A stretch of 64,000 bases of DNA from Sceloporus undulatus (lineage: Eukaryota > Chordata > Lepidosauria > Squamata > Phrynosomatidae), in assembly GCF_019175285.1 (NCBI RefSeq), contig NC_056527.1, forward strand, positions 106,643,179 through 106,707,178, read 5' to 3'. The notes beneath the pieces were generated by a model. That model had not been told where the DNA came from. It did no database searches and was given only the letters and a program-made list of their open reading frames with translations. Positions 1 to 31,200 of the stretch are shown in pieces. Position 1 is the first letter of the stretch, and each line of letters begins with the position of its first letter. Both the position numbers and the translations under genes were made by a program.

Positions 1-218
1 AGAGAAGAACCCTGCTGCCGCTGCCCCTCCTCCGTCCCGCGGTCACTTTTAAAACTTGCATGCATTTTTTTAAACGTGCGGCTCGCCCAGTCCCCCCAGG
101 ATCATGATGCGCAGGAGGCGGGAAGATGGAGTGAGGTGAGAGATTAGTTGGTCTTCCTTTGCCGCACCGCAGCTGTCTCTGGAAGGAAGGCTTGGCACCC
201 CCTGCTGGCCCCAGGGCA
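1..218 (-). other. CNOT3: CNOT3 3' UTR (partial, runs off window)
   Basis: This stretch follows the CNOT3 stop codon (complement of 219-221) on the minus strand. No AATAAA is visible in it, so the polyadenylation site lies beyond the window edge. Nothing else coding was recognised here. Confidence 0.7.
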
Positions 219-19030
<18,812 letters not shown>

Positions 19031-19055
<25 letters not shown>

Positions 19056-19105
19056 ATTTCCTTTACTATAGAGGGGCTCTCTTCATACTTTATAGAGCGT
19101 CAATG
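19031..19105 (-). other. CNOT3: CNOT3 start-codon exon with 5' leader and short uORF
   Basis: The exon is bounded by a pyrimidine-rich acceptor (intron ending TTTTGAAG) and the donor after CTACAAG. It carries 50 nt of leader and then ATG at the complement of 19055-19053. The leader holds a six-codon upstream ORF (MKRAPL then TAG) at the complement of 19086-19066, ending 10 nt before the main ATG. Confidence 0.8.
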
Positions 19106-19943
19106 CTTCAAAATGAAAAAGAGAAAAACAAGTTAGAAGGTAAAGGCAGGACAAAGCTGGAGTCCTCTACTGAGAAAGTCTAAACAGAGGCAAATGAGGA
19201 TTCAGATTCAGGCTTCCATTTTTTAAAAAAACCTGAAAGAGGTAAACAAATGTATAACATCTAGAAATCCACAGATTTCTACTTCTATCCTAGAAAAAGC
19301 TTCCCCTGTTAATTTCCACTTGTTAAACACAAAAGTATTCTGTGCTGACACTTGTTTGCCATTTTTCCAGTTGACTTGATAACACAAGCTGTCCTTATGG
19401 ACTATGATGGAAGCCAATTAAAAATATATATATAAGAGGAGAAAAAAACCTGTTTTGATACATGAATACTTCAGACTAGTCTTGCAACAGACCTTAAAGG
19501 GGAGTGAGAAGGTTCACTTTCAACAGCTCAACTCTATGAAGGAATCTGAAAATACATCTCTTCCCCAGGAGAAGAAGTTTCACCATTATTTTCATACACC
19601 TTACAAGCACATCTCCCTAATAAATCTTACTTAGTTACTTCTTGAGTTGCATTTTACAAGGGTCAGGATTTTGGGATCTTTTCATGGATCAAAGAATTCC
19701 CTGCCCTCTCCTGCCTCCTTCCTGCTCAAGATGGAAACTGGCTGCCAAAACTATAGAATGATGACAGTCCTGTTGGAATTTTAATCTGAAGACAACTGTT
19801 GGGTGCATTTACTAATCAAATTTGGTGAGAAATCCTAGAGACTGGCTAGCAGCTATATTCCTAGACTAAATTATCTGGCAGTGTTGCTTTAACTTGGGGA
19901 GCCTGGTACTTTTAGGAGAAGGCGATTTAAGGGTAGCACTTAC

Positions 19944-19990
19944 CTAGTGGCCCCTGGGCGCTTGCTGTCTGCCACTCTCCAGCCAGGTTC
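19944..19990 (-). other. CNOT3: Candidate CNOT3 5' UTR exon
   Basis: This 47-nt segment has a good acceptor (CCTACACAG on the minus strand) and a strong donor (CTAG followed by GTAAGTG). It lies between the promoter CpG-rich region and the start-codon exon, and contains no ATG. A transcript is needed to confirm it. Confidence 0.45.
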
Positions 19991-21959
19991 CTGTGTAGGT
20001 GAGAAAAACACATGACTAACCAAATGCCCTCTATGCCAGAATGTATGTATGTATGAGAAACAACTAACAATGCATAAAGCTATAACATAAAGAACTCAAC
20101 CACAGAATGAGAGCATAAGAATATACAGGCAACTAAGAGCAGGGTTTGTAGACTGAAGGGAAGTAAGAGCCTAACAATACCCTACTAATGCAGTTGTCCT
20201 GGCTTAGAAAACCCTCAACTATTAGTAACGTTGCTACCACTTTTACTAGCAGGATTCCAGTATCTTTCACAGTTCACAGCCAAGCAGAAACACAGCTCAC
20301 TGAACCTTTTCCTACCTACATTAGGAAAAGCTTTGTGTTCTGGTAAAAATAAAGCTGGCAATCCTACCAATCAGAAATATAAACTTGGGAACAGCTGTTG
20401 ACTTATTTGCCTGCGGTGAAAAAGCTGTATGTCTAGATGATCAGGAGGAGATGGAGGTTTTTTCTTCTTCTCATACTGCAGATATGCCAAAGCAACTGAT
20501 GTTGGTACACATGTGTAAGCAGACCTAGTAAATGTTGACACATCAAACTGCATAGCACAACTAGTGCTGCTCTCTGGCTAGAGTTCTCACTCATTTTGTT
20601 TTTTGAGAGTCCTGATTTAAACATACAATAGAATCCTGAAGTGGTAGAGTGAAATGAAAACAATTTACACTGTGAGGAGGAGATCAGGATATTTATCGCC
20701 TTTTTAAAAAGAAGTCTTGCAATTAAAAATTGGCACACCAGGACATCAGATTCTACCCATGTTATCTCCATTTTGCTGGTTTTCTACTTGCATGCCTTTT
20801 AAAAAGACACACAGTAAAGCATTTAAAAGCAGTGGCACACCCTATTCTGTCCATCCATTCTATGGCCCCCTCCTTCTGTTGCCTTGCATATTAAGCCTAG
20901 ACTGCAATACTCCATTACTTTTTCAAAGATTATGGAATCTCTAGTACACCTATCCTTCTTCAGCTACTTAAACGCCACTGTTAGGAATTTCCCTACTGCC
21001 AACTGCTAGACCCCCACCACATAGCCATACAATTCACCAGGGAACTGTTAAGTCAGGACTTCCACTTCATGCCTCATTCGTGAATAATCCTTTTTAAGAG
21101 CCACAGAAGACCAACAGAAGATGTGAATACTGGTGGTTAAGGGAAGCTCCAAACAATGTACTTTAACAATTGAAAGACCTGGAGGGTGGGATGGGTGATC
21201 TCTAAAGGTGCCTTTAGAATACATGCAGGTTTGTGTGATATCATATTGCCTCAAAAGTAAGCTCCGCTGAATTAAAAGGGAATTATTCTCCATGTAAGCA
21301 CACATGGACTTGTAGATTTAGAACTGTCAAGTCTTGACAGAGTGATAGTGCTTGTACCTCTCGGTGCACCCCCTTCCACCTATTTCCTGTGGTCAAAAAT
21401 TTGATTTTGTTAGTAACAGAAATCTGGGAAGGAGGGGAGACTAGAAAAGCAATCACTGAAGGGAGAGGGCTAGAAATTTAAGGGTTTTAACAGGATGCAA
21501 CTCCAGTGCCATTAACAGCAGCTGAAGACACCTAGCTTCACAACACAAAAAGGTTCACCTGCCAATTCCTGTACCTCAACCAGCTATTCAAAGCTCAGGA
21601 ATAACCAAGACAGTTCCTTCTGATCAGCTGACACCTTAAGTTATCCTGAGAATACTTAACCAGATGTTTCAGCTTTCAAACCCACCCAGGATAGTTAATG
21701 GTAAGAAGCTGTAGTCCAAAACATTTGGTAAGCCAAAGACTAACCACTTCTAACCTAAAAGGTATCTAGAGCAGGGATGAGCACCTATAGCCCTCCCAAA
21801 GTTGCTGGACCCCCATAATCCTTCAGCACTGGCCCTGTTGACAATGAGTGCCACAACATCTGGAGAGCTATGGTTATCCTCAGCTGATCTAGAGGTATCT
21901 TCCCTTTCTACAAAGACAATCTGAGTAAGGCATGGCTAGAACTGTGCAGTCCCTCCCCC

Positions 21960-22056
21960 CAGATGTTGTTGAACTGCAGTTTCCAGCATTCCTAATCTCT
22001 GGCTGTGCCAGCTGGGGCTGTCGGGAGTTGCAGTTCAACAACATCCAGAGGGGCAC
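21960..22056. repeat. Foldback repeat, TTGTTGAACTGCAG family
   Basis: The left arm GATGTTGTTGAACTGCAG pairs with the right arm TTGCAGTTCAACAACATC. Related copies are seen near 9130-9240, 9555-9660, 21780-21890, 25360-25460, 44020-44100, 53660-53755 and 61640-61730. Confidence 0.6.
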
Positions 22057-23002
22057 ATGATTCCCACCCCGACTAAGAAAACAGGAGCCATTTGCTCACC
22101 AACAGACACAGCTTGGTTAGCAAAATCAACTTACTAAGCAACAGAGGAGCCAATAGTTAATAGGGAAAACATGGCTTTTAATAAAGCCATTGTTAAGCTA
22201 GATGATTCTTTCAAAACTTATAACGGAATTTTGTGCGTTTTATTTTCTGCTCCCTCCCCCTTGCTATAGTACAGCAGCTATTTACAACTTTATTTCAGGC
22301 TGACATCTGGCCAAATGATGCAAATCAGTAGTTTTCTAGCTTTCTACACCTAAGGATAAAGGATCAGTAAGTGTTCAAAGGATTCTGGGGCATGTTCTAG
22401 AACAGAAGTGGGAACCCTATAGCCTTCCAGATATTTTGTACTTCGATTCCCCTCAGCACAACTGTTGAGAAGGTTTGTCTTGTATCCCCAGAACATCTGG
22501 AAGGCCAACAGTTCCCCAATTCTGTTCCCAGGTAAGAGAGAGCACACTTCAAATTTGTGGGTTCTGCTTTGATTTCCACCAAAATCCCAAAGCCAGGGCA
22601 TATGCAAAACAAGTGCTGACATACACTTAACAGAAATTTGTGACCAGTATCATAAACAAGCTCAAAAGTCCTTTTGTCCAAAATCCATTGTTCTTCACCC
22701 CAACTTTCTCTTTCAGGAATATAATGGTAGAATTAGTTGACATTCAGGAGTGAGAAATCATTGTTGATATATACTGCAAATCACCCAATCATCTACCAAC
22801 AGGCATTAATCTACTTCCAGGTCACCTCTGATCTTGAAAGCACAACTAGTTAAAGTGGAGGCCTATTAGATCTCATTGCTGTTGTAACTGAACAGCATGC
22901 ACTAGAAGACATCAAACACTTTGCTGACTTTCAGAGCATCTTGTCAATTCTTACTGACCTTCTTGTGAAGGAAACCATGGTTCCTTAAAGCAGGAGACCG
23001 AG

Positions 23003-23211
23003 GCCCAAAACACACTGCAGAAATAATCCAGTTTGAGACCACTTTAACTGCCCTGGTTCAGTGCTAGGGAATTCTGGAAACTGTAGTCTTGAGATACTTA
23101 GCCTTCTCTGTCAGAGAGCTCTGGCGCGACAATAAACTACAATTCCCAGAATTCCATAGCACTGGCCCATGGCAGTTTATGTAGTCTCAAACTGTAGTGT
23201 GTTTTGGACTT
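23003..23211. mobile_element. Foldback MITE, ACACTGCAGAAATAATCCAG family, copy 1
   Basis: The ends pair as inverted repeats: CCCAAAACACACTGCAG with the complement of GTAGTGTGTTTTGGACTT. The inner arms carry CTGGAAACTGTAG and ACTACAATTCCCAGAATTCC. It lies in CNOT3 intron 5' DNA. Confidence 0.65.
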
Positions 23212-24548
23212 GGGTTTTCCATGTTGCATCTTTATTTACTCTGCAGCAATATGTGCACAGACAATTCAGAGCCAGGATGGAATGATATTAAAATCAAAGC
23301 ACTGTAAGTCACTGATTTAAATCACCTGGTTAAACAACTGATTTAAATTCCTTTTCTATCTTTTTATAGCTGCAATCCTGGGCAGACCAATGAATCTGTA
23401 GCTATAGCCGCCTATCCCTAATCGAAAAGTTTTTGCCTTTGCTACAAAGAGAAACCAGCTAAGACAAGGTGGGAATTGGGCAGCCCTTCTGATTCTGAGC
23501 AAACAAGCCTAGGCTTCAGCTGCACTTCAGACTCCCTGAAGTGTGCATGTTGACTGCTTGCTATTAAAATAGATGTTTGCAACCATACCGTTCATACTGT
23601 TTCTGCACATGAGTACATCATCTGCACTACAGATCTACTTCGCCTTACAGGGAACCGTTGTGAAATGAAGAGTCTCTGGTTCTCTCTAACCACATTTAAG
23701 ACTCTTAAGCAAAAGTATCTGCTTGAAAATGTAAGTGCCAAGAAACTGCAAGTAGTCGTCACCGAACAGAACAGTACTTTGTGACAACAAAAGTGTGTGT
23801 TGGTGTGATCTGACTGATACATTAGCTTGTAATCATAAGTATCTCTACTCAGAAGTACACTTCATTGAGTTCAAAGGAGATGATTTGCAGGTAGGTGGGC
23901 AATAGGATTATGGTCTCAACATTTCTGATTTGTGCAATGCTAAATAAGTTCATGACATATTGTGACATATGTGAACAATAAAAGGAAAAGAGGAGAGAAG
24001 GGAAAGAGGAATCTAGCAGTACCAATTAGACTAACCATTTTGTGTGTGCTTTTGTGAATATCAATTCACTTGTCCAGAAGCACTGTGAAGAAATGAAATG
24101 ATATCCCATAAAGCTTTAGTTTTATAATAAATGAGTCTTAAGGTTGCTGCTAGATTCCTCTTCCCCTGGCTTTTATTTTTTATATGATCACCTAACACAG
24201 GCATCTTTTTTAAGACTGTAGCTAATGTATGAAACCTTAGGAAAGCAGGATTTTAAAAATATTTGATCCCCCTTCTTCTGAACCCAAACACTGACCTCCC
24301 TTGGGTGCTACACTTTAAATTTCCTTCATTATTTTAGAAGGAAGGGTAGGGGTACACAAACACAACTTTGAAGGCAACATTCACTAGATAACATGGAAGA
24401 AATGTGCTGAAAACAGTATTGCTTATAGTGAGAGAAGCCAGCCAACATATACTGGGACAAAGCTGCCTGAGTGTCTGTAACATCTGACCAATGGTGAAAG
24501 AAGATGCAGCAATAGCTGGACCACAGGCACCATCTCAAAACAACAGTA

Positions 24549-24803
24549 CAGTGGTACCCCGGGATACGAAATACCCACGTTACGAAATTTCCGGGATACG
24601 AAAAAAATCCCATAGGAAATAACTGTTCCGGGTTACGAAGGTTATTTCGGGTTACGAAGAAAATTTTGGTGCTTTTTGGCGCTATTTCACACGAAATCGC
24701 GGCTTTTCCCCATTAGCGCCTATGGGTTTTCGGCTTGCGAAGGCTTTTTGGGTTACGAAAGCGGCGGCGGAACGAATTAATTTCGTAACCCGAGGTACCA
24801 CTG
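24549..24803. mobile_element. Tc1/mariner (pogo/Tigger-like) MITE, copy 2
   Basis: The 255-bp element has TIRs CAGTGGTACC..GGTACCACTG, TA target duplications and the same internal CGGGTTACGAA words as copy 1. It lies in CNOT3 intron DNA upstream of the start codon. Confidence 0.85.
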
Positions 24804-26244
24804 TAATTTAAAAATTGGAGGGAGCAGAGAAAGAAGAATTTTGCAGAAGCAAAAGCTTGACAAATTTTATTGAAAATTAAATATTTTTAAAAGGACAGAT
24901 GGGACAGTAGCCTTATGCCAAAGACCAGTCAATATACCGTGCCACCCTTCAAATTCAAATAGTAAAACTGACAACAGAAACAGAAGGTCAGCCATACCAC
25001 TGATAAGTCTACTTTCTGCTACTCTTTTTTTTTAATCCCAGTTCATTTATTGGATATTATTACCTATGGTAGTTTAACTGATGTCTTGCGCATAAGAACA
25101 CCTCCTTGTATCTATCATGATTATGGTTAGTAGAGTTCACTGAAAAGAAACTAGCATTTGCATAGTAACCTCTAATTATCCTCCTCAAATCAACCCTTTT
25201 AACCCAGTCCAAGAGGCTTTTGATTTACGGCAATGTACTTGCTGCATTTGGGAAATGCTTGGCAAGACTGGTTTTCACTTCAGATGGTAGTCAATGGGAG
25301 AAAAGGATACCTATCCTTGCAACAGGATCCTATGATTTGACAGGGGTAAAGCTCATGCAGTTCCCCAAACATTGTTGAACTACAACTTCCACCAGCTTCA
25401 CAAACAATGAGGAGAAATGTTTGGAATTGAAATTCAACAACTTCTAGAGAACTCTCTTCACCCCTGTGTTAGGATAAAGAAGTCAATCCCACTTCGACTG
25501 ATGGGCACTGTTCCAAGTAAGTGTTGCTCTGAGTTGCAGCCTCAGTAACACTATTTCCAGGGAGCAAGGGACCATTGTAAGTGTTGTGAAAAGATGGCCT
25601 TTAGCTGAAGCAACAGCTCCAGCTACATTTTCCTAAGTACATTATTCAACCAGCCTCAGTGTTAAGGTGTTGATCACCTCATATTCCATTTACTCACACA
25701 ATCCTAAAATGTGCACCTCCTTCCTCAGTCATATTTTTTCTTCTACATTATCCTCTACATTAGTTTACTTCCTGGCCTTCTCAACATACCCCCTAGAAGT
25801 TTTGTACTTCAATTCCTAGCAATCTCAGCCAGTATATCAATGGTCAGGGATTCTAAGGGTTGTACTGTAGTCCAAATCATCTGGCCACCCAAAGGTGAAT
25901 AACCACAGCTCTACATTTTGTAACATAAGGACTCTACAGACCCTACAAGATAGAAATGGAGGATCTGCTGCAGAGGAATCCACAGATTAAAAAAATAACC
26001 AGTGGCACACCAGCCTGAACTTCCACTACTCAGTTTAAAAAATGCTATTTACAGATTAAGATGATGACATGGACAGAAGGCAAAGAGCTACTTACTCTAC
26101 TTAATGGCACCTCCTGTAGTACTTTGCCAAATTTGCCTGGTGTTCGGTACATGACCACAGCCTACATTTTACTGATTTGTGACCTTTTGGAGGAAACAGC
26201 CTTTCTTGATGCAAATAGCCTTCCTTCTTCAAGTATAGCAGCAG

Positions 26245-26440
26245 CTGAGAGAGTGAGCTGTGAATCAGAAAACCCTAGATCCAAATAATCTCATCTCTGT
26301 TATAATCTCACCAGGTGGTCTTAAGAAAACCACTTTCTCTCAGCCTACCTGGGCAACTGCAATAGAAGGATAATAACACCAAAGGAGAGGAGGAGGTAAT
26401 TGGCTCAGTTCTTTCTTTTAAGCACTCTGGGGGGCACTGC
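26245..26440 (+). mobile_element. Old MIR-like SINE
   Basis: A MIR-like order is visible: CTGTGAATCAGAAAACCC, CCAGGTGGTCTTAAGAAAAC, CTCTCAGCCTACCTGGGCAA and GGATAATAACACC. It is strongly diverged. Confidence 0.4.
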
Positions 26441-26769
26441 AGGTAACAGAAACATACCAGCCTTCCCAAGGAAAGAAAATCTAAAGAAAAATTAAGTAAG
26501 AAAGGAGTTTATAAAATCAGGAGAAGACGACTGTGGCTACAAGGAGAGAACAGCCCTGCCAATATTTAGCTGCTTTTGCACAGAGGCTTTGAAAGGACAA
26601 GTGTGTCCTTCTGCACGCTCCAAACATTTTTATAAATTTGGGGGGAGGAGATGATGACAATCTCCTGTGGTACCTTAAAAACTAGCATGCTTTATTTGGC
26701 ATCGATTTTGAGCATTAATCTTTCAGGTACCACAAGGGCATTTATTTCCAAACTCTGTTGTCAACATCA

Positions 26770-27120
26770 AAATATATGAAGCTGCCTTATACCTGAAGCC
26801 TGAAATGAGTCCTCTCAGTGTCTTGCTCTCATCATCAAAGGTGGCTGCTAATAACATGAAACAGACCTTCTCCATAATAGCATACTGGATGCAGAGCTCT
26901 GTGCCCTAGGAAATCCACTCCTTTCGCTGGCTCTCGCTGCGTGTGCATGCTACAATTTAAACTTAGCAATGGTGCTAACAGGGTGTGATGTGGTTTTAAC
27001 ACTCTTGGTTTCTTTCTTCTGAAAATCGTTTTACTATGCTATACTGCTTACGATTTATTTTAGGTATTATATTTATTTTAAATATTTTACTTGTGAGCTA
27101 CTTTACGGAATGAACAGGAG
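26770..27120 (+). mobile_element. Possible L2/CR1-like LINE remnant
   Basis: Words such as GAAGCTGCCTTATAC, then ACAGACCTTCTCC..CTAGGAAATCCACTC, recall the 3' part of L2-like LINEs. It is highly decayed. Confidence 0.35.
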
Positions 27121-27240
27121 CAATGAAAGTAGGAAAATATTTTTAAAATAGAAATATAAAACAAATATATTTAAAAAGCAGTATGTGTTCTCTAACTATT
27201 TGTTCTATTTGATCTGGAGGAAAAGCGGTATACCAATAAA

Positions 27241-27286
<46 letters not shown>
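27241..27286. repeat. (ATT)n microsatellite
   Basis: About fifteen ATT repeats follow AGCGGTATACCAATAAA, the typical 3' end of an old repeat. Confidence 0.9.
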
Positions 27287-27292
<6 letters not shown>

Positions 27293-28319
27293 ACCATTAA
27301 ACTATAAGACTCAAACCAGCTGGGCCTCCTGTGCCCAGGGCCTGAGAAACACACCAGCAGGGATTCAGTCAATGCAAATACAGCACCACTTAAATATATG
27401 GTACAATCCTAACAAACAATTGACTTACAAGACAGGGGTGATGTAATATTTCAAATTCCTAGGTTAAAACCTCTTATTTGTAAGCATCAGATAAGGAAAG
27501 ACTCTGTGGAAAGTGTCTGATGAGCAGCATCAGTTTTTAAGCAAAGTGTTTAACTGAACTGTTAAAGCTTTCCCCAGTTTTGATTCCTTCCACCATGTGC
27601 TATGTCTCTCTGGGACAAATGTAAAAGTCTGGCATTGGGTGCAATATTCTGCATCTTAGGAACCTCTGTTTTAAATCAGACAAAGCAAGTATCTGGCCCC
27701 TAAGGCTGCAAAATGTGTGGGTGACACCTGATGAAATCTCAAAACCCAGCATGCCTTCCTACTAACAGGAGGATGCAACTTCATTCCTATATACTCACCT
27801 CTATCTACAACTAGCAAAACTAAACAAAACAAAATCTACTGGGGGGAACCTAAGCACAGTTGGACTATTTACTCTGTATTATTTACAGTGGAAGCCACAG
27901 GCCTGAGCAGAAGCTGAGGACAGGGAGTCTTGGAGATATCTCATCCACAGGGTTGTCATGAGTCCAGGTTGATTTGAAGGCACTTAACAATAACAAGCCA
28001 TTATTGTTCAGTAACAAGCCTTTATTGTCCAGCTGTATATCTTTACGCTTTATGATCTAACAACAAGCCTTATTGCTCTCTTTCAGGATAAAAAAAGAGG
28101 AAAGAGAGAGAGAAGGAATCTAGAGAACTGATTTATTTTTGCATGAGTTTGGTGGGGCTCAATCCACTGCTGCAGATGCACTGTTTGAGTGCAATATTAA
28201 AGCCGCAGGTATTTAAGCACAGCTATATAGTTGTGGATGTGGGATCAGAGTGTGATGGTTGACTCCAGGGCAGTTAACAACAACAACAACAACTGTGTAG
28301 ACATGCTGCTGATCTGTAC

Positions 28320-29358
28320 ACAAGTTCCTCCAATAATACAAGTTCTTATCACTCCAAAATTACTTAAAGCTTAATAAATATTTAATGGGGTTCCCCCTTC
28401 ACCAATGACTATTCCCTCCCTACACACACTTGGGACAGACATTCCCACCCCTCAAACACCCCACAAAACACACACATCCTCAGGCAAAACCAAACACATC
28501 CACATGCAAGCCCTCAGGAGCACACTCTTCCTGAAGAGTGTTTCTTGCTTGGCTTGTATCTTTCCAATATTTTTTCTTTTCTTTTCCAATGGTCAGAACT
28601 CTCTTCAGGGCCCACGTCCAACACCCCAAAACACAGAGATGATATCACACGACGCACAACCCTAGTTCCTCTGTTTGAAGGACCTGAAGTTCCTCCAAGA
28701 ATACAAGTTCTTATCACTCCAAAGCTACTTACAGCTTGATAAATATTTATCATGGTCGCTGTAAATGGGGTTCCCCCTTAGCCAATTACTATTTCATGCA
28801 CATGCTTGGGACAGACATGCCTACAGAACACCCCACAAACACACCTATGCACGCCCCCAGGAGCACACAATCTTTCTGGAGATAGTTTCTTGCATGGCCT
28901 GTGAGTTTCCAATAGTTCCTCTCTTTTTCTCAGTAGCCAGAACCCCCTCCAGGGACCCACGTCCAATATCCCCAAAGACACACACAGATGATATTAGAGC
29001 ATGCCTTTCCTCCACTTGAAGGACCCAAAGTTCCTCCAATAATACAAGTTCTTATCACTCCAAAGCTTCTTATAGATACCTGTCATACCAAATGGAGTTC
29101 CCACTTCATCAATGATTATTCCTCCCCCCCCCCCACACACACTTGGGACAGCCATTCCTACAGACCACCCCACAAACACACATATCCTCAGGCGAAGCCA
29201 AACACATATCCACATGCAAACCCTCAGGAGCACACCACCTTTCTGAAGAGAATTTATTGCATGGCCTGTGAGTTTCCAATACTTTCTCATTTTTTCTTAA
29301 TAGTCAAGACCCCCTCCAGGGTCCCATATCCAACACCCCATATGTGTGTGTGTACGTA

Positions 29359-29420
<62 letters not shown>

Positions 29421-30604
29421 GAAAGAGCCCCATATATAGATATATAAACACAGAGAGATGATATCACAGGACGCACAACCCCCTTGCCTCAACTCAAAGG
29501 ACCCAAAGTTATTACACACATCCTTATTGCTCCAAAGCTACTTACAGCTTGATAAATATTTATCATGCCACTATTAATGGGGTTACCCCTTCACCCCGCA
29601 CACAAACACACCTTCCGACAGACCACCCCACAAACACACACAAACCCTCAGGAGGACCCTCTTTCTGTAGAGAGTTTCTTGTATGGACTGTAAGTTTCCA
29701 AAACTTTCTCTCTCTCAATAGTCAGAAACCCCTCCAGAGTCCCACATCTAACACCCCATATATATACATATACACACACACACATAGAGATGATATCACA
29801 GGACCCACAACCCTCTTTCCTCAACTCAAAGGACCCAAAGTTCTTCCAATAATACAAGTTCTTATTGCACCAAAGCTGCTTATAGCTTGATATTTATCAT
29901 ATCACTCTTAATGGGTATAACTAACCCCCCCCCCACACACATTTGGGACAGCCATTCCTACACAACACACAAATCCTCAGGTGAAGCCAAACACATCTCC
30001 ACATGCAAGCCCTTGGGAATACACAACCTTTCTGAAGAGTTCGCTGTATGGCATAATTCAAAGACATATCCATGTTAGTCTGTAGAATCAATATGTAGCA
30101 CCTTTGAGGCTCACTGAAAGGAAGAAGTTGGAGCAGGAGCTGCTTTTGTTGACTAAAGCCTACCTTCAGAGATGCAAATGCCCCCAGAAAGCTCATGCTG
30201 CAAACTGAGCCTCAAAGGTGCTGCAAGCTCTCTCTACATCTTGCATGGCCTGGAAGTTCTCAGTAGTCTGGACCCAACCCAGGGCCCCACATCCAACAGA
30301 CCACCCCACAAACACACTCCTCCACAACGCAAGTCCTCAGGAGGAGGACCCTCTTTTTGAGGAGAGTTTCTTGTATGGCCTGTAAGTTTCCAAAGCCTTC
30401 TCTCTCTCAAGAGCCAGAACCCCCTCCAGGGTCCCACATCCAACACCTCATACACACACACACACACACATACAGGATATCACAAGACCCACAACCCCTT
30501 TCCTCGCCCCTCTGAAGAGAGTTGCCTGCATGGCCACTAAGTTTGCAATAGTTACTCTTTTTCTCAGGGGTCAGAATCCTCTCTAGGACCCCACATCCAA
30601 CACC

Positions 30605-30620
<16 letters not shown>
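28320..30620. repeat. Tandem array of about 350-bp units with internal TA/TG/CA runs
   Basis: The words TACAAGTTCTTATCACTCCAA and CCACATCCAACACCCCA recur in fixed order. The second has instances near 28610, 28955, 29317, 29737, 30288, 30432 and 30588. Units are about 340-480 bp at first and become truncated near the CNOT3 promoter. Each carries a dinucleotide run of variable length. Open frames here are products of the repeat, not genes. It lies in the first CNOT3 intron. Confidence 0.8.
30056..30235. repeat. Dispersed repeat inside the tandem array
   Basis: It begins TTCAAAGACATATCCATGTT and continues TAGTCTGTAGAATCAATATG, words of a common reptile repeat. Its ends carry the inverted words TTTGAGGCTCA and TGAGCCTCAAA. 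It interrupts the tandem units. Confidence 0.5.
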
Positions 30621-30687
<67 letters not shown>

Positions 30688-30720
30688 ATATATATATATA
30701 TGTGTGTGTGTATATATGCA
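30607..30720. repeat. (TA)n(CA)n(TA)n(TG)n compound microsatellite
   Basis: The TA run of about 45 bases passes into about 30 bases of CA, then short TA and TG runs. It is the promoter-proximal expansion of the dinucleotide seen in each unit of the neighbouring tandem array. Confidence 0.9.
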
Positions 30721-31056
30721 CACTCACACAGAGGCTATCACGGGACCCCCAACCCTTTTCTTGGACCAGAAGGACCCCCTCCACAGCCCCCCATCTGTGC
30801 TTCCTGGGACAGAGGCCTCCCTCCTGCCCTTGGCCCCCTTGTAGCCCCCAGGAGGACCTCAGAGTGGGTCCCACTGTGGGGCTGCCCCCTTCTTCCTCGT
30901 CCTCCTGGGAGGCCCCTGTGGCCCCCTCCCAGGCGCCCCTCGCAGCCTCTCCCTTTGAGGGCCCCCACTTGGAGACCCCCCGACCCCCCCAGCCCCCCCC
31001 CCCAGGCAACCACAGGCCCCGCCCCCCGGCCAGGCCCCTCCTCCTCGCTCTCTCAC

Positions 31057-31200
31057 CGGCGGCTCCGGAGTCTCCGAGTCTCTCTTCCTCGCTCTCTTTT
31101 CCCTCCTTCTTTCACTCTCTCTTCTCCCCCTTCTCTCTCTCTCTTTCACTCTCTCTCTCTCAGGCTCCGCGGCATCCAAGATGGCGGCAGCCTCCCCCCT
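31057..31200 (-). other. CNOT3: Candidate CNOT3 first (non-coding) exon
   Basis: On the minus strand a strong donor (GCCGCCG followed by GTGAGAG, boundary at 31057/31056) ends a purine-rich leader. The leader starts near a GCCGCCATCTTGG YY1-type motif at 31178-31188, typical of housekeeping transcription starts. About 100 nt of the leader is nearly pure GA. The 5' end is approximate. Confidence 0.45.

Larger units (their letters stand above)
19106..28319. other. CNOT3 5' introns: mostly unrecognised sequence with old repeats
   Basis: Apart from the leader exon, MITEs and SINE/LINE scraps listed separately, I see no coding exon on either strand here. Open frames are short and have no recognisable motif. 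Confidence 0.6.

Noticed and set aside
28405-30078. Several overlapping open frames rich in Pro, Thr and His
   Set aside because: They follow the tandem units and dinucleotide runs and repeat with them; no gene family resembles them.
28320-30620. Regular repeats that could suggest a CRISPR array
   Set aside because: Units are about 350 bp and contain microsatellites, and the setting is a vertebrate intron.
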